From positions 1-14,499 of the forward strand of contig JAUHVN010000032.1 of NCBI GenBank assembly GCA_030425055.1: a stretch of 14,499 bases of DNA, in the 5' to 3' direction. Under the pieces are notes generated by a model. It searched no databases, was not told the DNA's origin, and was given only the letters and a program-made list of their open reading frames with translations. Origin of the DNA: Actinomycetes bacterium. GTDB taxonomy: Bacteria; Actinomycetota; Actinomycetes; Actinomycetales; Microbacteriaceae. The translations under genes and the position numbers were made by a program. Below, in pieces: positions 1 to 7,940 of the stretch (the stretch's first letter is position 1; every line of letters starts with the position of its first letter).

Positions 1-1
1 A

Positions 2-49
2 GACGGCGGGCGGCGTGCGGGGGCCCGTGTGCGAGACTGGCCCCGATGA
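2..49 (+). CDS. 3' end of an upstream gene (partial; possibly DUF5998 family)
   Basis: An open frame runs from the window edge to a TGA at 47-49 and ends in the residues RVRDWPR. Its stop overlaps the ATG of the phosphodiesterase gene at 46-48 (ATGA), an arrangement that recurs at other junctions here and supports a real upstream gene with translational coupling. Only 15 codons are visible, too few to identify a family from sequence. From remembered actinobacterial gene order, a DUF5998 gene often sits here, but this is context inference only. Confidence 0.4.
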   Translation, partial: DGGRRAGARVRDWPR

Positions 50-1161
50 CCCTCAGCCTACCGGCGGACCCGCCCCGCGCCCGGAGCCTCACCGGTGTCG
101 TGCCGCAGATCTTCCGGTCGCTCGACGGCGAGGGCGAGTGGTTCCCGGCATCCCGCAGTGCGATCGTGCTCCTCGTCGACGGGCTCGGCGCACTCAACCT
201 CCGCGCCCGCGCAGGTCATGCGCGATTCCTGGCGCGCACCGGTGTGCGCTCCGACGTCGCGCGCACGGTGTTCCCGTCGACGACCGCCGCGGCGCTGACG
301 AGCCTGCTGACCGGCGCGGATGCCGGCCGGCACGGCATCGCCGGCTATCGGCTGCGCGTACCCGAGACCGGTGCGGTCGTCAATCAGCTGCGGGGCTGGG
401 ACACCGACGGGCTGGATCGATCCTGGCTGCGGGCCGCCCCGCTCACCGACGAGGACCGCCCGACGTACGTCGTGTCGAAGGCCGAGTACGCCGGCACCGG
501 ACTGACCGACGCCATCATGCACGGCGCGCTGTTTGTCGGCGCCGACGACCTCGACGAGCGCATGGCCGCTGCCGCCGAGATCGTGAACACCGTCGACGGC
601 GCGTTCGTCTACCTCTACGCACCCGAACTCGACTCGGTGGGCCACAAGCACGGGTGGGAGTCGGAGCGGTGGCTCGGGACGCTCGAACGGCTGGACGCCG
701 CGGCATCCTCGCTCGCGCAGACGATCGCCCCGGACGTGGGTCTCGTCGTGACCGCGGATCACGGGATGGTCGACGTTCCCCGTCATCGCCACGTGCTCCT
801 CGGCGCGGGTGACCGTCTCGTCGACGGCGTCGCCGACATCGGCGGCGAGCCCCGCATGCTGCACCTGTACGCCGAGTCGGGCCGCGCCGAGGACGTGCTC
901 CAGGCGTGGCGCGACGCCGAATCGGGGCGCTCGTGGGTGATGTCGCGCGCCGACGCGATCTCGGCCGGTCTGTTCGGTGCCCACGTCGACGACGAGGTCG
1001 CGGAGCGCTTGGGCGACGTGCTCGTCGCCGCACGGGCGGGCATCGCCTACTACGACGACAGGCTCGCCGACAAGGCACCCCAGAAGATGATCGGACAGCA
1101 CGGCTCGCTGACCGATGACGAGCGGATCGTTCCGCTCCTCAGACTCGGCGCCTACGCCTGA
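46..1161 (+). CDS. Nucleotide pyrophosphatase/phosphodiesterase-like protein (alkaline phosphatase superfamily)
   Basis: This 371-aa protein has the metal-ligand pattern of the NPP branch of the alkaline phosphatase superfamily. Asp45 lies in VDGLG, a candidate nucleophile Thr79/Thr80 in FPSTTA, Asp196 and His200 in ELDSVGH, Asp238-His239 in TADHGM, and His352 in GQHGS. These ligands normally hold two zinc ions for phosphodiester or pyrophosphate hydrolysis. No signal peptide or membrane segment is visible at the N-terminus (MTLSLPADPPRAR), so it is probably cytosolic, whereas many NPPs are secreted. The substrate cannot be told from sequence. The ATG at 46 overlaps the stop of the upstream gene (ATGA), suggesting coupled translation. 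The gene ends 3 bp from the convergent sepH stop. The fold assignment is firm; the reaction is inferred from the family. Confidence 0.9.
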   Translation: MTLSLPADPPRARSLTGVVPQIFRSLDGEGEWFPASRSAIVLLVDGLGALNLRARAGHARFLARTGVRSDVARTVFPSTTAAALTSLLTGADAGRHGIAGYRLRVPETGAVVNQLRGWDTDGLDRSWLRAAPLTDEDRPTYVVSKAEYAGTGLTDAIMHGALFVGADDLDERMAAAAEIVNTVDGAFVYLYAPELDSVGHKHGWESERWLGTLERLDAAASSLAQTIAPDVGLVVTADHGMVDVPRHRHVLLGAGDRLVDGVADIGGEPRMLHLYAESGRAEDVLQAWRDAESGRSWVMSRADAISAGLFGAHVDDEVAERLGDVLVAARAGIAYYDDRLADKAPQKMIGQHGSLTDDERIVPLLRLGAYA

Positions 1162-1164
1162 GTC

Positions 1165-2187
1165 TCACTCCTCGGTGCGCGCGCCGAAGACGATCTCGTC
1201 CCACGAGGGCATCGACGAGCGACCCTTGCGTCGTCCCGCCTCGGCGGCCGCAGGAGCGGCGAGCTGCTCGGGTTCGGGTTCGTCGTCGTGCTCGACCTCG
1301 TCGTAGCCCGGCTCGAGCGCGTCGAACAGCGCCACCGGCGCGTGCGCGCGGTCGGCCGAATACTCCTCGGCCCCCGGCAGCGGCTCGCGCTGCCCCCTGC
1401 GCCGGCGAAGGGCTTCGAGCAGGTCAGCCGTCTCGGCCGACGTGACGACCGGCTCGTCGGCGCGCTTGATGGCGGCTCTCTGCACCGCGGGCGATGCCGG
1501 CTCCGCCGGTTCGGGCGACGGCAGGTCTTCGTCGGGGACGCCCTTCGGTCGGAACGTCTCACTGTCGAAGCTGGTGTCGTCCTTCGCGGTGGTGTCGAGC
1601 GCACGAAGGCGGGGGATGAGTCCGTCGGGCAGCGAGCCCTGACGCGACAGCTGGATCGCGTCGGAGTTCACGGGGGTCAGGGTGCTGCGTCGTGGATCGA
1701 AGCCCCACCGCGCGTCGTGGTCGACGCCGCCGGCCGAGAACTCGAGCTTGACCACCCAGCCGGTCTGCTCCTTCCAGCTGGTCCACCGCTCTCCGGATGC
1801 CTCGGCCTCGGCCAGCTTCGAGCGCACGGCGCGGCCGAACGTCGCCTGGCCGTCGCTGTCGAGGTCGGAACCCAGCAGCACGGGCACGGAGAGTGCCTGG
1901 CCGACGATGTGCTCGCGCTCGGCCAGGACGGGGCCCTCGAACCGCCGGACGTCCTCGACGCGGGCTCCGAGCAGCTGCGCGACCTCGTCGGCGGTGAGAC
2001 CGGAACGGATGTGGGCCTGGATCTCACGCGGGCTCGGGCGCGGCGCATCGCCGTCCTCCTGGGCGCGACGCGCGCGGCGGATCTCCGAGCGCAGCACGTC
2101 ATCCAGCGCGAGGGAGAATCTGTCGCCCGACTCGGTCGCCAGAACGAGCATGTCGTCCTCGCTGCCGATGAGTTTGAGCTGTTCCAT
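1165..2187 (-). CDS. sepH: Cell division protein SepH (DUF3071 family)
   Basis: This 340-aa protein matches SepH, an actinobacterial septation protein known to bind FtsZ and promote its assembly into protofilaments. The N-terminal DUF3071-type region covers about residues 1-170 and begins MEQLKLIGSEDD. It contains a helix-turn-helix-like stretch at about 54-85 (REIQAHI, TADEVAQLLG, VEDVRRFEGP). Residues about 200-320 are Asp/Glu/Pro-rich and probably disordered. The C-terminus has the conserved short motif RSSMPSWDEIVFG (323-335), typical of the family. The ATG at 2187 is chosen because a GGAGGG Shine-Dalgarno sequence lies 7 nt upstream and the protein then starts at the conserved MEQL; the longer frame reaching 2280 has no such support. 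Despite the HTH-like domain, the known role is FtsZ binding at the septum, not transcriptional control. Confidence 0.94.
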   Translation of the reverse strand: MEQLKLIGSEDDMLVLATESGDRFSLALDDVLRSEIRRARRAQEDGDAPRPSPREIQAHIRSGLTADEVAQLLGARVEDVRRFEGPVLAEREHIVGQALSVPVLLGSDLDSDGQATFGRAVRSKLAEAEASGERWTSWKEQTGWVVKLEFSAGGVDHDARWGFDPRRSTLTPVNSDAIQLSRQGSLPDGLIPRLRALDTTAKDDTSFDSETFRPKGVPDEDLPSPEPAEPASPAVQRAAIKRADEPVVTSAETADLLEALRRRRGQREPLPGAEEYSADRAHAPVALFDALEPGYDEVEHDDEPEPEQLAAPAAAEAGRRKGRSSMPSWDEIVFGARTEE

Positions 2188-2297
2188 GCGGAAGCCCTCC
2201 GATCCTGCGTGTGCGAACATGCTGACACGTCGCCCGCCCGACGACGGGAATATCCGGGGCGCGCCGTGAGTTTCCCGCAAAGCGCCGCAGACGTCAT

Positions 2298-2326
2298 TTG
2301 CGAAATGGCGCGCGTTCGTGCAAACT
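2298..2326 (+). promoter_or_regulatory. Candidate promoter for the DUF4193 gene
   Basis: In the 195-bp divergent gap between sepH and the DUF4193 gene, TTGCGA (2298-2303) lies 17 bp before CAAACT (2321-2326). The first is close to the -35 consensus; the second keeps A2 and T6 of the actinobacterial TANNNT -10. Transcription would begin near 2333, giving a leader of about 50 nt. The match is weak. No convincing sepH promoter was found on the other strand; the best -10-like string there is GATATT near 2250. Confidence 0.3.
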
Positions 2327-2382
2327 ATGGCCGCCCATCAGGGCCACAGACTTGAACCACCCGGAAGTAGAGACATCACCGA

Positions 2383-2673
2383 ATGGCCACCGATTACGAC
2401 GCCCCCCGCAAGTCCGAAGACGACAGCGAATCGATCGAAGCGCTCAAGGAGCGCGTGCCCGCCAAGGCTGCCTCGGTCGACTCCGAGGACTCGGACAATC
2501 CGGCCGGCTTCGAGCTGCCCGGCGCGGATCTGTCGGACATCGAACTCGACGTCGTCGTGCTGCCGCCGCAGGAGGACGAGTTCACGTGCATGAGCTGCTT
2601 CCTCGTCAAGCACCGCTCTCAGGTCGCAGGCGAGGAATCCGGCGGCTTCATCTGCACGGAGTGCGCGGCGTAG
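2383..2673 (+). CDS. DUF4193 family protein, probable small zinc-ribbon-like protein
   Basis: This 96-aa protein has two clear halves. Residues 1-66 are acidic and low in hydrophobics, with many Asp, Glu and Ser. The C-terminus carries Cys69-x2-Cys72 and Cys91-x2-Cys94, a spacing typical of a zinc ribbon or knuckle. It corresponds to the actinobacterial DUF4193 family (recalled M. tuberculosis counterpart Rv2699c), whose function is not established to my knowledge. The four cysteines suggest structural zinc and a protein- or nucleic-acid-binding role, but this is inference. The start ATG has no good Shine-Dalgarno sequence; the nearest purine run, GGAAG at 2363-2367, lies 15 nt upstream, further than usual. 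The last 26 bp overlap the end of the convergent DUF3093 gene. Confidence 0.92.
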   Translation: MATDYDAPRKSEDDSESIEALKERVPAKAASVDSEDSDNPAGFELPGADLSDIELDVVVLPPQEDEFTCMSCFLVKHRSQVAGEESGGFICTECAA

Positions 2674-3142
2674 TCCGCTGAGCGCCGCGCACCGCCGCCG
2701 CGAGGCGGTCGGGGGTGCGCGTGGAGATGATCCACGCCGGCGCGGGGTCATCGGGATCGAGCACCGGCACCGACACCGCGCCGTCTATGCCGCCGCGGAT
2801 GACGTGCCACGCGCGCGGATCCAGACCCGAGCCGCGCGCGTGCCGCGCGCGCTCTCCCGTGAGTGCGACCGGCTCGCCGAGGTGGCACACCTCGATACGG
2901 GCACGACCCGCGTAGAGCATTCCGTCGCGCACCTCGACGACAGGTGCGCCGACGATGAGGAGCGCCACCACCCCGATCCCGACCGCGGCGCCGACGCCCA
3001 GCGCGAGGGTCGTGTCGATGGGCGCGATCACCAGAGCCGCCATCGGGGCGCAGACCGCGGCGGCGACCAGCACCCACAGCGAGGGGCTCAGCCGCTCGCG
3101 ATACTCAGCAGGCGCCCGGACGCGCCGTCGATCCTTCTGCAT
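2648..3142 (-). CDS. DUF3093 family membrane protein
   Basis: This 164-aa protein begins MQKDRRRVRAPAEYRERLSP and then has two closely spaced hydrophobic segments (about residues 20-40 and 44-66), i.e. a hairpin membrane anchor. A soluble C-terminal domain of about 95 residues follows, including VEVRDGMLYAGRARI and LDPRAWHVIRGG. Length and layout fit DUF3093, an actinobacterial family of unknown function (recalled counterpart Rv2698). The ATG at 3142 is chosen because it gives the usual length and has GAGGG just upstream, though the spacing to ATG is short (2 nt). A longer frame continues through dut on the opposite strand and is not credible. The 3' end overlaps the DUF4193 gene by 26 bp, and the start lies only 12 bp from dut. 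Confidence 0.88.
   Translation of the reverse strand: MQKDRRRVRAPAEYRERLSPSLWVLVAAAVCAPMAALVIAPIDTTLALGVGAAVGIGVVALLIVGAPVVEVRDGMLYAGRARIEVCHLGEPVALTGERARHARGSGLDPRAWHVIRGGIDGAVSVPVLDPDDPAPAWIISTRTPDRLAAAVRGAQRTTPRTPCR
2691..2709 (+). terminator. Weak hairpin after the DUF4193 gene
   Basis: ACCGCC (2691-2696) and GGCGGT (2704-2709) form a 6-bp GC-rich stem with a 7-nt loop, 17 bp past the DUF4193 stop. There is no following T-run, and it lies inside the DUF3093 coding end, so codon bias alone could produce it. It is the only plausible termination structure near this gene. Confidence 0.22.
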
Positions 3143-3148
3143 TACCCT
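3143..3148 (+). promoter_or_regulatory. Candidate -10 element for leaderless dut
   Basis: TACCCT fits the actinobacterial -10 pattern TANNNT and ends 6 nt before the dut GTG at 3155. With the usual 6-7 nt from -10 to transcription start, the mRNA would begin at or next to the G of the GTG. That matches the absence of any Shine-Dalgarno sequence upstream of dut. No convincing -35 is visible. The element abuts the DUF3093 start codon on the other strand. Confidence 0.45.
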
Positions 3149-3154
3149 CGTTGC

Positions 3155-3607
3155 GTGACTGAAACCGTGGACGTCCCCATTATCGCTGCAGACGTTCCCG
3201 TCTACGCCCACCCCGGCGACGCCGGTGCCGACCTCACGGCGGCCGAGGCGGTGCGTCTCGAGCCCGGACGACGCGCGCTGGTCGGGACCGGCGTGCGGAT
3301 CGCCCTCCCCGACGGCTACGTCGCCTTCGTCGTGCCGCGCAGCGGGCTCGCCGCGCGCCACGGCATCACGATCCTCAACGCTCCCGGAACCGTGGATGCC
3401 GGCTACCGCGGCGAGATCAAGGTGAGCCTGCTCAACACCGACCCCGACGAGGCGTTCGAGATCGCCGCGGGAGACCGGATCGCGCAGCTCATCGTCATGC
3501 CCGTCCCGCGGGCGAACTTCATCGAAGTCGACGAACTCCCCGACAGCGTCCGCGGCGAAGGCGGGTTCGGTTCGACCGGCTACCAGAAGGACGGAGCCTC
3601 CGCATGA
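3155..3607 (+). CDS. dut: dUTP diphosphatase (deoxyuridine 5'-triphosphate nucleotidohydrolase)
   Basis: This 150-aa trimeric-type dUTPase hydrolyses dUTP to dUMP and pyrophosphate, supplying dTMP synthesis and keeping uracil out of DNA. All five motifs are present: I DAGADL (22-27), II PRSGLA (61-66), III GTVDAGYRGEIKV (78-90) with catalytic Asp81 and uracil-binding Tyr84, IV GDRIAQLI (106-113), and V GEGGFGSTG (134-142), the P-loop-like C-terminal arm. The GTG start gives VTETVDVPIIAA, the expected N-terminus, and no alternative nearby start fits better. No Shine-Dalgarno sequence precedes it, and a TANNNT box ends 6 nt upstream, so leaderless translation is likely. The stop overlaps the next ATG (ATGA at 3604-3607), so dut and the DUF3710 gene are probably coupled. 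Confidence 0.97.
   Translation: MTETVDVPIIAADVPVYAHPGDAGADLTAAEAVRLEPGRRALVGTGVRIALPDGYVAFVVPRSGLAARHGITILNAPGTVDAGYRGEIKVSLLNTDPDEAFEIAAGDRIAQLIVMPVPRANFIEVDELPDSVRGEGGFGSTGYQKDGASA
3179..3184 (-). promoter_or_regulatory. Candidate -10 element for the DUF3093 gene
   Basis: Read on the minus strand, the bases are GATAAT, five of six matching TATAAT. They lie within the first codons of dut. A start about 7 nt downstream would give a DUF3093 leader of about 30 nt. No good -35 is visible at 16-18 bp. AT-rich hexamers are uncommon in this GC-rich DNA, which gives it some weight. Confidence 0.35.
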
Positions 3608-4200
3608 GCGACGCGACCCCCAGCGAAGCACCCAAGATCGCGCCCGAGGACAGGGCTGACAAGGGTCCCTTCGACGAGTCCGAGGCACCCGCCGTGCGAC
3701 CCTACATCGACCTGGGCGGGATCAAGGTGCTGCCGCGTGAGGGTCTCAACCTGCGGCTCGAAGTCGAGGAGCAGACCAAGCGCATCGTCGCGGTCGGACT
3801 CGACTACATGAACTCGACGCTGCAGGTGCAGCCGTTCGCCGCGCCGCGATCGAGCGGGCTGTGGGACGAGACGCGCGATCAAATCCGTGCCCAGGTGCGG
3901 CAGCAGGGCGGCCGCGTCGAAGAGCGCGAAGGGCCGCTCGGCCCCGAACTGCTCGCCGAGGTGCCCGTCGCCGCCGGCACCGACGGGCAGCCCGGCAAGC
4001 GGCTGGCCCGCTTCGTCGGCGTCGACGGCCCGCGCTGGTTCCTGCGCGGCGTCATCGGCGGTGCGGCCACGAGCGACATCGAGGTGGCCGAGAAGGTCGA
4101 GGACCTCTTCCGGTCGATCGTGGTGGTGCGCGGCGGTTCGCCGATGCCCCCGCGCGACCTCATCCCGCTGAAGATGCCGGGAACGCCGGGCTCCGCGTGA
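3604..4200 (+). CDS. DUF3710 family protein
   Basis: This 198-aa soluble protein has an acidic, probably disordered N-terminus (about 1-30), then the conserved core with YIDLGGIKV (34-42), GLWDETRDQIRAQV (85-98), DGPRWFLRGVIGG (141-153) and MPPRDLIPLKMP (181-192). These match DUF3710, an actinobacterial family consistently found just downstream of dut (recalled counterpart Rv2696c). No function is established that I know of, and I see no catalytic motif, membrane segment or cysteine cluster. It overlaps dut by 4 nt upstream (ATGA) and the DUF3159 gene by 4 nt downstream (GTGA), so the three genes almost certainly form one translationally coupled operon. That gives a cotranscription link to nucleotide metabolism but not a mechanism. 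Confidence 0.92.
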   Translation: MSDATPSEAPKIAPEDRADKGPFDESEAPAVRPYIDLGGIKVLPREGLNLRLEVEEQTKRIVAVGLDYMNSTLQVQPFAAPRSSGLWDETRDQIRAQVRQQGGRVEEREGPLGPELLAEVPVAAGTDGQPGKRLARFVGVDGPRWFLRGVIGGAATSDIEVAEKVEDLFRSIVVVRGGSPMPPRDLIPLKMPGTPGSA

Positions 4201-4964
4201 CGGACGAAGAGCGGAAGGAGCCCGCCGAGCAGTCCGCGTCGGAGCTGGTCGGCGCGGCGCTGGGCGGCGCCGCCCGTCGCGCAGGGCTCGATCCCGCGGA
4301 CGGAGCGACGACCGGCCACGTCGTCTGGAAGGCGATGGGTGGGTGGCGCGGCATCCTCGAGTCGGTGCTGCCGAGCCTCGCCTTCCTCGTGCTGTACACC
4401 GTGACGACGGACCTGGTGTTGTCGCTCGCGGTGTCGGTGGGCATCGCCGTCGTGTTCACCGCCGTGCGGCTCATCACCCGCACCCCCGCGTCGGCGGCGA
4501 TCGGCGGTCTCGTCGCCACAGGTGCCGCCGCGGCCCTCGCTCTGTGGACGGGCCGCGCCGAAGACAACTTCGTGTGGGGCTTCGTCACGAACGGCGCGTA
4601 CGGCACCGCGTTCCTCGTCTCGGCTCTCATCGGCTGGCCCCTCATCGGCCTCATCGCCGGCTTCCTCATGGGGGAGGGCACGGCGTGGCGCCAGGATGCC
4701 CGAAAGCGCCGGGTCTACTTCTGGCTCTCGATCGCGTGGGCGGGCCTGTTCGCCGCGCGGCTGGCCGTGCAGCTCCCGCTGTACTTCGCGGCGCAGAACG
4801 CGATCGTCGGATCGCCAGAGTATGTACAGCTCGCCGCCGCACTGGGCACCACGAAGCTCGCGATGGGGCTGCCGCTGTTCGCGCCCTTGCTCGCCGTGAC
4901 CTGGCTCGCGGCTCGTGCGCTCTATCCCCGCACGGAATCGAAGGACGCGCCCGCGGGGCAGTGA
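4197..4964 (+). CDS. DUF3159 family integral membrane protein
   Basis: This 255-aa protein has a soluble N-terminus (about 1-50, with the conserved-looking HVVWKAMGGWRGILES) and about six hydrophobic segments at roughly 56-70, 73-91, 99-118, 128-157, 174-196 and 220-240. It matches DUF3159, an actinobacterial family (recalled counterpart Rv2693c) found in the dut neighbourhood. A loop at about 164-173 is strongly basic (RQDARKRR). The function is unknown; a transporter-like or septum-associated role would be speculation. The GTG start overlaps the DUF3710 stop (GTGA at 4197-4200) and is preferred; the frame stays open further upstream but in another gene's territory. In mycobacteria one or two extra genes, including an OB-fold protein, lie between the DUF3710 and DUF3159 genes; none is present here. 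Confidence 0.92.
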   Translation: MTDEERKEPAEQSASELVGAALGGAARRAGLDPADGATTGHVVWKAMGGWRGILESVLPSLAFLVLYTVTTDLVLSLAVSVGIAVVFTAVRLITRTPASAAIGGLVATGAAAALALWTGRAEDNFVWGFVTNGAYGTAFLVSALIGWPLIGLIAGFLMGEGTAWRQDARKRRVYFWLSIAWAGLFAARLAVQLPLYFAAQNAIVGSPEYVQLAAALGTTKLAMGLPLFAPLLAVTWLAARALYPRTESKDAPAGQ

Positions 4965-4967
4965 TAC

Positions 4968-4991
4968 ATTTATCTTGATATCGAGATAAAT
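4968..4991. promoter_or_regulatory. Operator-like 24-bp palindrome upstream of acnA
   Basis: The left half ATTTATCTTGAT (4968-4979) and right half ATCGAGATAAAT (4980-4991) are inverted copies matching at 11 of 12 pairs; only T4976/G4983 fails. It is by far the most AT-rich stretch in the window and sits 110 bp before acnA, 3 bp after the DUF3159 stop. Long palindromes built on a TCTTGAT-type half are typical of winged-helix MarR-family dimers. I recall that Streptomyces TamR, a MarR-type sensor of citrate and aconitate, acts on aconitase genes, so a TamR-like regulator is a reasonable guess. Promoter hexamers may overlap it (GTGATA at 4961-4966 and GATAAA at 4985-4990, 18 bp apart), which would fit repression. 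The operator role is inferred. Confidence 0.65.
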
Positions 4992-5056
4992 CTTTCCTCT
5001 GCGCGTAAGGCATCCCTCACTGGCACGCCGACGCACCGCGCGGAATGATGGGAGGT

Positions 5057-5075
5057 GCCGGGTCTCGTGCCCGGC
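5057..5075 (+). other. Hairpin in the acnA 5' leader
   Basis: GCCGGG (5057-5062) and CCCGGC (5070-5075) form a perfect 6-bp GC stem with the 7-nt loop TCTCGTG. It lies 25 bp before the acnA GTG and about 14 bp before the ribosome binding site, so in the mRNA it would stand just upstream of the initiation region. No T-run follows, so it does not look like a terminator. Chance formation in GC-rich DNA is possible. Confidence 0.35.
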
Positions 5076-5100
5076 TCCGACGCCGACGAAGGAGACACAC

Positions 5101-7935
<2,835 letters not shown>

Positions 7936-7940
7936 CGTCG

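Noticed and set aside
58..1101. 347-codon minus-strand frame opposite the phosphodiesterase gene
   Set aside because: Composition is that of a shadow frame, and the plus-strand protein has a complete catalytic motif set.
2214..2228. CGAAC near the sepH start as a LexA/SOS box
   Set aside because: The actinobacterial SOS box needs CGAAC-N4-GTTCG; the right half here is TGACA, so only one half-site is present.
4965..5100. A riboswitch or T-box in the acnA leader
   Set aside because: Only 136 bp, with one short hairpin and no conserved riboswitch core that I can recognise; the palindrome at its start is better explained as a protein-binding site.
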